NCBI RefSeq assembly: GCF_000755145.1
Contig: NZ_CP009228.1
Coordinates: 2,651,694-2,715,693, forward strand
From: Treponema putidum
GTDB taxonomy: Bacteria; Spirochaetota; Spirochaetia; Treponematales; Treponemataceae
Direction of reading: 5' to 3'
Length of the DNA: 64,000 bases
Shown here piece by piece: positions 1-8,305 of this stretch. The translations under genes and the position numbers were made by a program. The notes beneath the pieces are model-generated. The model searched no databases, was not told the DNA's origin, and saw only the letters and a list, made by a program, of their open reading frames with translations. How positions within the stretch are numbered: the stretch's first letter is position 1; each line of letters starts with the position of its first letter.

Positions 1-3000
1 ATCGCCGTTGGTATCTATATATCCGATACCTTTAAATTTCACCTCTCTCCTTTTCTCTTTCCCTTTAATTTCCCATGTATCTCCGGTAAATAATCCTTTA
101 TTAGGATATATATTCTCTTCTAGTCCCCTTATATATTTATTTTTATATCTTAATATCTTTTCTAAAGTTTGCACATCTATATTCTTAAATACATTCCTAA
201 GTTTTATTTCTTTATCGATAGGATTTCTTCCAGGCCAATCTTTAAACTTATATAACAACACATCTTTATCATGTAAAATATATTTTTCACTTGTTATTTC
301 ATATGTATACATACTTATAAGCAATTTTTTTAATTCTTTTTGTTTATCATCACCTTCATAACCCGCAGCCTGTAAAATTAAATCCATGTCTTCTTTGTGT
401 ATATATTTTGGTACAAAATAGCCGTTTTTTATTAAGTAATAAGCTGCTTTTGTTTTTTCTACATTATCTTTATTTATTCCTTCATTTAATATTTCTTGCC
501 AATCGTCTTTGACCACATATTGCCATGTATATTCATCTTCATATTCTTTTCTTCTCAATATTTCTAATTCCGTATCCTTTAGAATACTTTCTCTATCTAC
601 CCTCCATAATACTACATTTTCCATATCTGAAAAGGGTTCGATACTTTTATATCTTACCTTCACATTCCATTTTATTCTCTGACCGCTTTTTTTACATTCT
701 CCATAAGGCACAAAATATAAGTTTCCTCTACCTTTTATACTGTCTTCATTAATACTATGGCTATATCTATTCCCTTCATTTATTATTTTGTTTGATATTT
801 TTTTATTTCCTTTATATATTTGAAACCGTATCTCATCATAATTACTTTCACCGTCATCAAATCTTCCTTCAGTTTCTATTTCTATCTTTCCATTGTACCG
901 GCCGATCCAATTCCGAAACGGATTTTGTTGATAAAAACTATCATTGTATTCTTTAGCTGCCGCTTTATCAAGTTTGATTTCGGCTATCTTTAATCTGTCA
1001 ATATTTTCAAATTCAGTACGGACAAATCTTTTACCCGTATTCTTCAAATAATACCCCGCTCCTTCTATTACTATATCTATAAAACCGTCTCCATTAATAT
1101 CGCTAAATGAAGTTTTTAACTTTGTTATCGTATCTTGTTTTGCACGTGAATATGTGAATCCTGGTGAGGGTACTCCATCAGGGGTTCCAATTCCTCCATA
1201 TACATTTAGACTTGTTCCTGTACTGTCACTGACTTCTTTTTCTATTCCTTCAATATCGGCATCCCATTTTTCAGCAGGGCCAAAACCATTCCCCGTATTA
1301 AGACTAACCAAAAATCCGCCCCTGCATTGTGAAACCGCATCAGGCCTTCCGTCTCCGTTTATATCCAAATATAGCTGCTCACTTACACTGTTCCCGGAAC
1401 TTTTACTTCCTCCTCCTCCTACCGTAATCCTTCCATCATACTTTCCAGTCAGATCACCAACTCCTATGCCCCCTGACCCTGAAATATTAGCTCCCTTCGA
1501 ATTTCCGCTTGTTACGCGTATTCCGCCCGTATTTTTATCAAGAATTCCGCTTCCCTTATACCACCTCTCCGTTTCTCCAAAGACTCTTATGCTTCCATCT
1601 TCATACTTCCCGGCATCCTCATATTCAAACCTATATGCGTATACTCCTTCTTCTCTTCCCCTTCCCGTTACCTCTATGCTATCCAATAAGCTTTCTAAAA
1701 ATGCATTATCTTTATAATTAAATTTATATGTCTTTACTTCCTCTCCTTTAACTTCCGTTTTTATCTCTCTTATCCTTTTACTTTCCTTCTTTAAATACTT
1801 TCCCCTTCCCTCTACTCTTACATCCCCTCTTCCCTCATACTCTATCTTTATTCGCCTCTCTCTTTCTTTCCCATACACTATTTCCTTTAATACTACCTCT
1901 TCCCCTTCTACGCTTTTTCCATTTTCATAGTTATATTCTATTACGTTTCCAAAACTATCCCTTATCTCATCCAAGTAATAGAGGTATTTTCTCCCTTCGC
2001 TTCCTCCACTCCAATTTCTCTTTCCATATATCTTTACTCTTCCTTCCTTTTCTCTTATCTCAAAATAGTTTTCGCTTCCTCTTCCTTCTGCCCACTCATT
2101 TTTTATTGCTGCATAACTTTGTTTTCTCTCTTCTTTCCATCCTCCTCCCTCATATTTTACTCTTATCCCGTTTATTATATACGTGTCTTTGCCGTCATAT
2201 TCAGGTAAGCCCAATCTTGTATCTATACTTATGCTTTCTATTCCGCTTAAACTAAAGCCTTTGCCCAATACTCCATACCCGCTTCCGCTTGAATAGCTTA
2301 CCGCCAACTCAGGTGTAAACCCTCTTACTCCGCCGGGTAATTGCAGTTTCATGTTAAATGAGGCACTTCCTTCACTTACCCCCTTTAATCCTTCTATTCT
2401 TTCTATCCCCCCTACCGCATCCGCGGCTTTTAGTTCTTTTATGCTGTTTAAGTTTATATTTACAGGACCGGGCGATTCAGGTAAGCTTAACGTCCCATTT
2501 ATCATATCCGTAAAATGATTTGTGTAAGACTCTATTACCTTTTTTTCTACATCTACGCCCTTCCTTTTTAACGCTTCCCATGCTTTCTTTCTTTTATTAT
2601 AATAATATGTATATATCTCTTGTGCATATTCTTCTTCTATACGCTCATCATATGCCATTTTTATCAAACATTCTTTTTTAAATTTTATCCCTGAAGGCTC
2701 AAACCTGTACCCGCCTAACCCTGCCGTTACATTTTTTACTTCCCCCTCTTCTACTCTTATTAACCGGCTTATCTTTATTTCAACTTCTTTCTCTAATGCC
2801 CCTTTCGGTACTTCAAATATTACCCCATCCCCTTCAATTATGCCCCCTTCTTTTCCTATTACCTTGCTTGCCAATAAGATAGAGTTATTTATTTTTATCC
2901 GCTCTCCACTTTCTCCTTCGGCATATAGGTTTAAAGGAAGTACTCCTACCGTCATATATACTATAAACAATATTATCGAAATGCCTTTTTCTTTTATTCC

Positions 3001-3018
3001 TTCCATTATCTTTTTCAT
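1..3018 (-). CDS. SpvB/TcB-like giant secreted protein, 3' part cut by window edge
   Basis: The frame is open without a stop for 1006 codons to the window edge, so the C-terminus is missing. A signal peptide (MKKIMEG..., hydrophobic to about residue 33) is followed by a ZU5-like segment (residues about 45-120, with VPKGALEKEVEIKI). From about residue 175 there is an SpvB/TcB N-terminal-type domain (LPGGVRGFTPELAVSYSSG, then GVLGKGFSLSGIESI). VCBS/FG-GAP motifs lie near residues 550 (DINGDGRPD) and 640 (DINGDGFID), and a further DTNGD sits at the edge. In Tc toxins and Rhs-like proteins this region forms a shell around a C-terminal effector; whether one exists here cannot be seen. It is the last visible gene of an operon with a secretin and lipoproteins. 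GGAGAT lies upstream of the start at 3018; an alternative in-frame ATG is at 3006. Confidence 0.85.
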   Translation of the reverse strand, partial: MKKIMEGIKEKGISIILFIVYMTVGVLPLNLYAEGESGERIKINNSILLASKVIGKEGGIIEGDGVIFEVPKGALEKEVEIKISRLIRVEEGEVKNVTAGLGGYRFEPSGIKFKKECLIKMAYDERIEEEYAQEIYTYYYNKRKKAWEALKRKGVDVEKKVIESYTNHFTDMINGTLSLPESPGPVNINLNSIKELKAADAVGGIERIEGLKGVSEGSASFNMKLQLPGGVRGFTPELAVSYSSGSGYGVLGKGFSLSGIESISIDTRLGLPEYDGKDTYIINGIRVKYEGGGWKEERKQSYAAIKNEWAEGRGSENYFEIREKEGRVKIYGKRNWSGGSEGRKYLYYLDEIRDSFGNVIEYNYENGKSVEGEEVVLKEIVYGKERERRIKIEYEGRGDVRVEGRGKYLKKESKRIREIKTEVKGEEVKTYKFNYKDNAFLESLLDSIEVTGRGREEGVYAYRFEYEDAGKYEDGSIRVFGETERWYKGSGILDKNTGGIRVTSGNSKGANISGSGGIGVGDLTGKYDGRITVGGGGSKSSGNSVSEQLYLDINGDGRPDAVSQCRGGFLVSLNTGNGFGPAEKWDADIEGIEKEVSDSTGTSLNVYGGIGTPDGVPSPGFTYSRAKQDTITKLKTSFSDINGDGFIDIVIEGAGYYLKNTGKRFVRTEFENIDRLKIAEIKLDKAAAKEYNDSFYQQNPFRNWIGRYNGKIEIETEGRFDDGESNYDEIRFQIYKGNKKISNKIINEGNRYSHSINEDSIKGRGNLYFVPYGECKKSGQRIKWNVKVRYKSIEPFSDMENVVLWRVDRESILKDTELEILRRKEYEDEYTWQYVVKDDWQEILNEGINKDNVEKTKAAYYLIKNGYFVPKYIHKEDMDLILQAAGYEGDDKQKELKKLLISMYTYEITSEKYILHDKDVLLYKFKDWPGRNPIDKEIKLRNVFKNIDVQTLEKILRYKNKYIRGLEENIYPNKGLFTGDTWEIKGKEKRREVKFKGIGYIDTNGD

Positions 3019-3063
3019 TTACTTTTATCTCCACTCTTTTTATAAGACTTTATTTAAAATCCT

Positions 3064-3768
3064 TTACTTTACCTTGTATTCTATCCAAACAAAATCATCA
3101 GGAAATTTATCCTTCGCTGATACTACTCCTATTAACCCGGCTTCCCCTTCTCCAAGTAAATATTCACTTGAATCGTTTATCGTATATGACGGGCTTCCGG
3201 AATAACTTTCATCGTTAAAATATACTTCTATTTTCTTCCCTGCCTTTTTTACACTGATGCTGTTTTCTACACCATAGCCTTTATTTAACTTTTCACTTTG
3301 TCTTTTCCACTCTATATCTTTATACAAGCCGTCTACTACATAGCCTATAGAATACTTCCCATCTACATGTATTAAAATCACGAGCATCCTATATCTTTTT
3401 TGCCCCGCTTCACTCTTTGTGCTGTAGCATACTAATCCGTATCCGGCTTCACTCGCCCCTTCTTTTTTTACTACTTTTATACTCGGGGCATTTTTATCTA
3501 TTTCTTCTCCTAAAAATTTCCATAACGTATAACCCCTCACACCCCAATATTTTGCATTGTTTGTTTTTAATATTATTTTTTCTCCTTCCTTTTTAAATAA
3601 CTTATCTTCAAATGGATTTGTTCCTCCCTCTTCATCTTCATTTCCTTCAAGCTCATTACCTTCTTCAAAAATCCCGCTTTCTCCATCCCTTATCCGGTTA
3701 TAAGGATTAACGCAGCCTGTTATCACAAATATTATAATTAAGATTATCACCTTCTTTATTTTTTTCAT
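3064..3768 (-). CDS. Hypothetical lipoprotein of the secretin locus
   Basis: This 234-residue protein starts with a lipoprotein signal whose lipobox is FVITGC, so it is probably membrane anchored in the periplasm or at the surface. An acidic linker (residues about 28-50, EEGNELEGNEDEEGG) leads into a beta-rich domain with several aromatic residues. That domain faintly recalls concanavalin-like sugar-binding folds, but I cannot assign a family. Its ATG overlaps the stop of the secretin frame (ATGA), which implies translational coupling. It lies directly upstream of the SpvB/TcB-like gene, so it could be an accessory or pilot lipoprotein; this is inference from position. Confidence 0.75.
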   Translation of the reverse strand: MKKIKKVIILIIIFVITGCVNPYNRIRDGESGIFEEGNELEGNEDEEGGTNPFEDKLFKKEGEKIILKTNNAKYWGVRGYTLWKFLGEEIDKNAPSIKVVKKEGASEAGYGLVCYSTKSEAGQKRYRMLVILIHVDGKYSIGYVVDGLYKDIEWKRQSEKLNKGYGVENSISVKKAGKKIEVYFNDESYSGSPSYTINDSSEYLLGEGEAGLIGVVSAKDKFPDDFVWIEYKVK

Positions 3769-4968
3769 TCTTTATCTTCTCCTTCTATGTATTTTTTATA
3801 TAGTCTTAATAGCCTTTCTTTCTTACCCGTTCTTTTCTCTTTTTCTCGATGTATATACGGCACTATGTAGATGACCATTTCAGTTACAGTTTCAGAGCCG
3901 TTTATATCTTTAAAAGCTAAACCGGCTATTGGTATGTCTCCTAAACCGGGAATCTTTTTTTCGCTTGAGTTTTGTTCAACCTGTAATAGTCCGCCTATTA
4001 TAATCGGCTTACCGGAAGGGGTTCTCACTTTTGTTCTTACTATTTTTTCGGATGTTGGAGGTAAAACACCGCTTGTAACTCCGCCTGACCCCTGTTTTGA
4101 TACTTGTGCATTTACTTCCATAGTTATCATTCCGTCTCCGGATACATTTCCTTTTATATTAAGTAATAACCCTGATGTTATCTCTCTCATTGAACCATAT
4201 AAGGGTTTACCGTTTGAATCAAGTGTTTTATCTATATATCTGAATGTATTTGTATTTTGAAATTTTACTTCTTCTCCCGTTATTCCGTTTAATGTTGTAT
4301 CCGCTAAAACTCTTGCCTTATTTTCAGCTAATTCAAAATTAAGTTTTGCTATAAATTGATAACCGAATTTGCTGACTATATCAAAGTTTATATTAAATAT
4401 ATTACTCATTATACCTGAAAACTCACTCATAGGCTTTCCCTTAGTTTTTTTTACTTCAAGACTTTTTGCCCAGTTTATGTTTTCACTTTTTTTCATATTG
4501 CACTACCAATAGCTGATACCGTATCTGTGCCTTAGGTTTATCTATCAGCTCCATTTCTTTTAAAAACTTTTCCCTCTTTATATTGCTCCCTCTAAAAAAT
4601 ATTAAATTGGGATTTCCGGTTACTACTATACTTTCTTTATTTACGGCAGGTGGAAGATGTTTTAACAATTCCTCCGAAGATATATATTTTAATAATATCG
4701 CTCTCTCTTCTTTTTCTATATCCAGTATCTTTATATATTCTTCCACTATTTTTTGTTCTTCCTGAGTACATCTTATTATAAATCCGTTTATATCCGTCAA
4801 AATATTTATTTTTTGTTTTTTCAGTTCTTCAGGCAATGCATCTATAAATTTTTTTACTTCAATATACTTTAATTCATATTTTTCACTTTTTATATCTTTA
4901 ATTCCTTCTTGCCCATATACCATACATACCGAGAAAAATAAAATAAATAAAACGGACTTCTTTTTCAT
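3765..4968 (-). CDS. Short type II/III secretin (GspD/PilQ family), frame broken at A7
   Basis: Two overlapping frames, 4483-4968 (signal peptide plus N-domain, 161 aa) and 3765-4496 (secretin domain, 243 aa), together make one protein of about 400 residues. The second part carries the family signature VRTPSGKPIIIGGLLQ, then KKIPGLGDIPIAGLAFK and a terminal VTEMVIYIVPYI. Secretins form gated outer-membrane rings. The break is in the coding-strand run of seven A (4487-4493): six A would read through as QYEKSENINW, joining both parts without loss. The second frame has an ATG but no visible Shine-Dalgarno. Sequencing error, RNA polymerase slippage or a real mutation could each explain it. No export ATPase or pseudopilin lies nearby. 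Confidence 0.8.
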
Positions 4969-4978
4969 TATTTCTTTC

Positions 4979-5737
4979 CTATTCTATTGATAAAAGCCTT
5001 AACGTATACGGATAGCATTCTCCACCTGCACTACCGCTTACCACTATATTTCTATCCAGCGATATTTTAAAGCTTAATTCTTTTTCTCCATCCGTATCAT
5101 TTTTTATTATGATAACCGCATTAGTTGCAGGCTTTTCACTGCTGCCGTTATACGGTTTTGTTATTATAAAAGGTAAATTAGCTGCATCGTATACTATTGC
5201 TATCTTGGCCTGTCTTTTTGCAGGGATTCTTACCTTATACCAATCCTCATCCTCTAAAACGGTTCCCTCATGCGACCTATAATAATATACATTTCCTTGT
5301 ATATCGTTTTGCAATAATACAGCCTTTTCTTTTCTGTCGTTGGGTTCATATACATCTTTTACCTGTTTACTGTATATGCCCATGTAATGTATATTCCCTA
5401 AAAATCTTTTTTTACCTCTAATCTTATCAAGTCTATAGATATATCTTGTATCTTCTTTTAATACTCTATCTTCATATTCCGTCCCTTCTCCATTATACAC
5501 TTCTTTAAACTTTAATACGTTTTTATCTTCACTTCTCATCAATATGTATTTATCGCACCTTTCATCTTCTTCCCAAATGCATTTTATTACATTTTCTTCG
5601 CTAAAAGAATCTACGTTTACATAAAAATTATCAGGATCTCTTTGATCTCTCGATACTATCTCATATACTCCGGTTCCGCACGCTCCATTAAAAATTACAA
5701 TGACTATTATAAGTAATTTCAATATTTTCCCTTTCAT
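4979..5737 (-). CDS. Lipoprotein with FN3-like and PPC-like domains
   Basis: The protein has 252 residues and a lipobox-like FNGAC after a hydrophobic stretch. Residues about 40-115 resemble a fibronectin-III fold (CDKYILMRSEDKN, then YIYRLDKIRGKK). Residues about 128-200 resemble a bacterial pre-peptidase C-terminal (PPC) domain: YEPNDRKEKAV, then DEDWYKVRIPAKRQAKIAIV. Such domains usually mediate binding at the cell surface. The gene overlaps its upstream neighbour by four bases (start 5737, neighbour stop at 5734) and lies 10 bases before the secretin. Function is unknown; a role as partner of the secretin or its cargo is inference. Confidence 0.75.
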   Translation of the reverse strand: MKGKILKLLIIVIVIFNGACGTGVYEIVSRDQRDPDNFYVNVDSFSEENVIKCIWEEDERCDKYILMRSEDKNVLKFKEVYNGEGTEYEDRVLKEDTRYIYRLDKIRGKKRFLGNIHYMGIYSKQVKDVYEPNDRKEKAVLLQNDIQGNVYYYRSHEGTVLEDEDWYKVRIPAKRQAKIAIVYDAANLPFIITKPYNGSSEKPATNAVIIIKNDTDGEKELSFKISLDRNIVVSGSAGGECYPYTLRLLSIE

Positions 5738-6750
5738 TTTCTTTTATACTCCTTTTTAAAAACTTCAAACTCAACTCCGACCTTTCCTATATATTTACTC
5801 ATTACATTTTTATAGAATACAAATTCAAATTCATTCGCAAATATTATTTTTATCTTCTCAGTTACTGCGTATTTATAACCGATACCTGTAATAATTCCAA
5901 CAGCTCCCGATGTATTAACTTTACTATCCGAATATTTATCTTGATATGATACGATGTCTAAACTGTATAAGACTCCGGCTTTGGCGTAAACTCTATGAAT
6001 ATCATAAAAGTTTATGTACATATTTGTATATCCTACTGCATTTATATTATTTAAATAACTTTTTATCGCCTCTTTGCGGTTTACACCCAATCTATAATCC
6101 AAAGATAATCCTACCGAAAAATAAACGGGATATGTTCTTATAAAAAACACGCTGTCATCAGGTATTATCTCAAAACTGCCTCCTATTCCGATAGTTCCAC
6201 TCATGTATTTTACCAAAGCCTTATTCATAAATGTCCAATACCAAATATCAGTCCCTACATTTATTCTGCTATACTTCTCCACTTCTTCCTGTTTCGGAAT
6301 ATAAAAAATTTCGTGTAAACTATCCAGAACTTTTTTACTTATGTTCTTTATAAATTTTTCATAATTTTCTATTCCATCTTTTTCATACACGGTAAATATA
6401 TTTTTCCTTCCCTCGCCGTCAAAAATTCTTAATTCACCTTCGTATGTGTATTCAGTTTTCTTTATCCAGCCATAGATCAAATATTTTATTTTTTCTTCTC
6501 TGCATAACTTTAACGCATCATATGAAGACCTTACCTGTTTTATCTTTTTTCTCGTTTTTATTATTTCTACTCCTAAAAATTCTTTTTGTTCTTCTATGCT
6601 CTCACAAATATCGTCTTGCAATTTAGTATCTGTTTCATAGCTCTCCTCTCCTTCATCTACACTCAATAAAGGGGCTATATATACTTGTTCAGCTTCCAAT
6701 CTCATAAAAATTATTATTACAGCTAATATTAAACTCTTAACTCTGTTCAT
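5734..6750 (-). CDS. Outer-membrane protein with TolB/CsgG-like N-domain and C-terminal barrel
   Basis: This 338-residue protein has a signal peptide. Residues about 24-145 look like the small alpha/beta domain shared by TolB and CsgG/FlgO-type proteins (VYIAPLLSVDEGEESYE, then KIKYLIYGWIKK). Residues about 160-338 alternate aromatic and polar residues (INVGTDIWYWTF, VYFSVGLSLDYRL, GAVGIITGIGYKYAV) and end in a strand, as a beta-barrel does. It overlaps both neighbours (14 bases with 6737-7408 and 4 bases with 4979-5737). In the operon it may give a second outer-membrane component beside the secretin. The fold assignment comes from sequence pattern only. Confidence 0.7.
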   Translation of the reverse strand: MNRVKSLILAVIIIFMRLEAEQVYIAPLLSVDEGEESYETDTKLQDDICESIEEQKEFLGVEIIKTRKKIKQVRSSYDALKLCREEKIKYLIYGWIKKTEYTYEGELRIFDGEGRKNIFTVYEKDGIENYEKFIKNISKKVLDSLHEIFYIPKQEEVEKYSRINVGTDIWYWTFMNKALVKYMSGTIGIGGSFEIIPDDSVFFIRTYPVYFSVGLSLDYRLGVNRKEAIKSYLNNINAVGYTNMYINFYDIHRVYAKAGVLYSLDIVSYQDKYSDSKVNTSGAVGIITGIGYKYAVTEKIKIIFANEFEFVFYKNVMSKYIGKVGVEFEVFKKEYKRK

Positions 6751-7408
6751 CGTTTATTGCCTTTTCTCTTTTTATAAAGTTTTCTATTATTTTAAAACTG
6801 CTTTCTTCCATTCCGTTTTTTCTTAAGTATTCTATTTCTTCCAATATATAATCATAATTTTCTTTATCCATCTCATTTGAATAAAACAAACTATATACTC
6901 CGTAATATCGCGAGCTCAATCTTTCAGGATCACTTTCTTTTATTTCTTTATATATTTTATATGCTGCCGCATATTTTTTTTCTTTTAGCAAATTATACGC
7001 TTCCATTTCTTTTTTTTCCAATATCCCCTCTGCATATATCAATCTTAGATCCTTTTTCTTATCGTTTTCATTTATTCTTTTTTGACTTGAGAATAGGTTT
7101 TTAAGCTGTAATTGCGTTTCCTTACCTTGCAGTTTTAATAGTTTTTCCGTTTCTTTTATTTCGTTTAATATGTTCTCCGTACTTATCTCGATTTTCATAT
7201 TTATTTCATCCCGATTATATTCTATCTGTCCCATTATATTTTTTTCCATATGTTCAAGCAATGTAATAATATTTTTTACCTCTTCTTGACCTTTTTTTAC
7301 TTGAAAAAATATATAAATATTAAAACATAAAAACACTATGAGTATAACGGATATAACGGAAAATTTTATAATCATTTTTGATAAGCATTTATCTTTTTCT
7401 TTTTCCAT
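6737..7408 (-). CDS. Single-pass membrane protein with coiled coil and TPR-like tail
   Basis: The 223 residues start with a charged cytoplasmic stretch (MEKEKDKCLSK) and one membrane segment (residues about 12-32, FSVISVILIVFLCFNIYIFF). A long K/E/Q-rich coiled coil follows (about 35-130). The C-terminus has TPR-like helices (EMEAYNLLKEKKYAAAYKIYK). The topology is N-in with a periplasmic coiled coil. This is the only clear inner-membrane protein in the operon, so it might link the inner membrane to the outer-membrane secretin and barrel. No named family is recognised. Confidence 0.7.
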   Translation of the reverse strand: MEKEKDKCLSKMIIKFSVISVILIVFLCFNIYIFFQVKKGQEEVKNIITLLEHMEKNIMGQIEYNRDEINMKIEISTENILNEIKETEKLLKLQGKETQLQLKNLFSSQKRINENDKKKDLRLIYAEGILEKKEMEAYNLLKEKKYAAAYKIYKEIKESDPERLSSRYYGVYSLFYSNEMDKENYDYILEEIEYLRKNGMEESSFKIIENFIKREKAINDEQS

Positions 7409-7428
7409 AAATATATCAAACTTATCCT

Positions 7429-8010
7429 TTAATTTAATTTTCTTAAAAAGCTTTTTATGCTTTCATTATCTTTTTCTTTTAGTTTTTCCAGCAACTCGGC
7501 AGCTTCCTTTTTATCTCCTTCTTTATATTTAATCACTGCTTTTAAAAAAAGACCTTCATCCCGATATTCTTCTATCTTTATAGCCCTATCTATAGATTCT
7601 TCTGCCCGTCCATATTCTTTTTCATCTATCAAATTTTCAGCTTCTTTTAATATATCTTCTCCGCTTTCCATTCTTATATGCAATAAGCTCATCGGCTCAT
7701 AATAAAATACATCCTCTATTTTTTCATAGCCTTCTTTCTCCAGCTCTATCCTTTGTTCTTTTTTATCCTTGATGTCTGCATATAAAAATTTTAAGATAAA
7801 TCTGCCCTGCCCGTCCGATACGGCCTTTAGCCAACCGTTTACTTTTACACTTACTCCTGAAACCCCTTCTTCATTCCCATCATATATCATCCCGTACATA
7901 ACGCCTGCATCGTCTTTGTATTTCTTGCTCCATACGCTTGAACAGCCGGTTGCAAGGATTAAAGCAGAGAATAATAAACATAAAATCTGTTTAATATTTA
8001 ATTTTTTCAT
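7429..8010 (-). CDS. Lipoprotein with carboxypeptidase-regulatory-like and TPR-like domains
   Basis: First gene of the 8010-1 operon. Its 193 residues begin with a lipoprotein signal peptide (lipobox ATGC, then SSVWSKK). Residues about 35-85 fit a carboxypeptidase-regulatory-like beta-sandwich (EEGVSGVSVKVNGWLKAVSD). Residues about 118-190 are helical repeats of TPR type (EYGRAEESIDRAIKIEEY, then GDKKEAAELLEKLKEKD). AGGAAAA upstream of the ATG is a plausible ribosome site. Pilot lipoproteins for secretins often carry TPR repeats, which is a reason to test this gene in that role; nothing in the sequence proves it. Confidence 0.75.
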   Translation of the reverse strand: MKKLNIKQILCLLFSALILATGCSSVWSKKYKDDAGVMYGMIYDGNEEGVSGVSVKVNGWLKAVSDGQGRFILKFLYADIKDKKEQRIELEKEGYEKIEDVFYYEPMSLLHIRMESGEDILKEAENLIDEKEYGRAEESIDRAIKIEEYRDEGLFLKAVIKYKEGDKKEAAELLEKLKEKDNESIKSFLRKLN

Positions 8011-8094
8011 AAAAGTGATTTTCCTAAAAATAAAAGTATTAAGCCGTCAAATTGAAGGGAGAAAATGATACGCACACAAAACGGCCGATTTGTA

Positions 8095-8123
8095 AACCTA
8101 TCATACATATATTAATTTGTCAA
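8095..8123 (-). promoter_or_regulatory. Putative promoter of the secretin/SpvB-like operon
   Basis: On the minus strand a consensus TTGACA (8118-8123) is followed after 17 bases by a weak TAGGTT (8095-8100). A better-looking TATGAT at 8100-8105 has only a 12-base spacer. The transcript would have a leader of roughly 80 bases before the ATG at 8010. Confidence 0.4.
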
Positions 8124-8163
8124 GACGTAAATTTAAAAAAAAATACATTTTTTTACTTTTTTT

Positions 8164-8267
8164 GAGATATTGCTTAAATATCTCTCTTTAGGCAAGCCTT
8201 AAGGCTAGCGAGTGATGCGTCTTTATCATTATAATATAATAAGTAACACTTTACCTATAAAAGTGTT
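8164..8267. promoter_or_regulatory. Divergent intergenic region with two perfect hairpins
   Basis: The 350-base gap between the secretin operon and the OmpA-domain gene contains GAGATATT/AATATCTC (8164-8184, loop of 5) and AACACTTT/AAAGTGTT (8245-8267, loop of 7), plus a palindromic AGCCTTAAGGCT near 8196-8207. They could be operators for either divergent gene or transcript ends; none has a convincing U-tail. The OmpA-gene leader carries AAGGAG at 8294-8299. Confidence 0.4.
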
Positions 8268-8305
8268 TTACTAAGCAGTTATGCCAGCTTTTAAAGGAGC
8301 TCAAT

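Noticed and set aside
1154..1717. 187-codon plus-strand frame resembling a proline-rich protein
   Set aside because: Antisense shadow of the VCBS region of the minus-strand gene.
8..2100. Several plus-strand frames opposite the SpvB/TcB-like gene
   Set aside because: They are antisense to a continuous minus-strand frame with clear domains; their composition is pyrimidine-driven (S, P, L, Y, F) and they lack ribosome sites.
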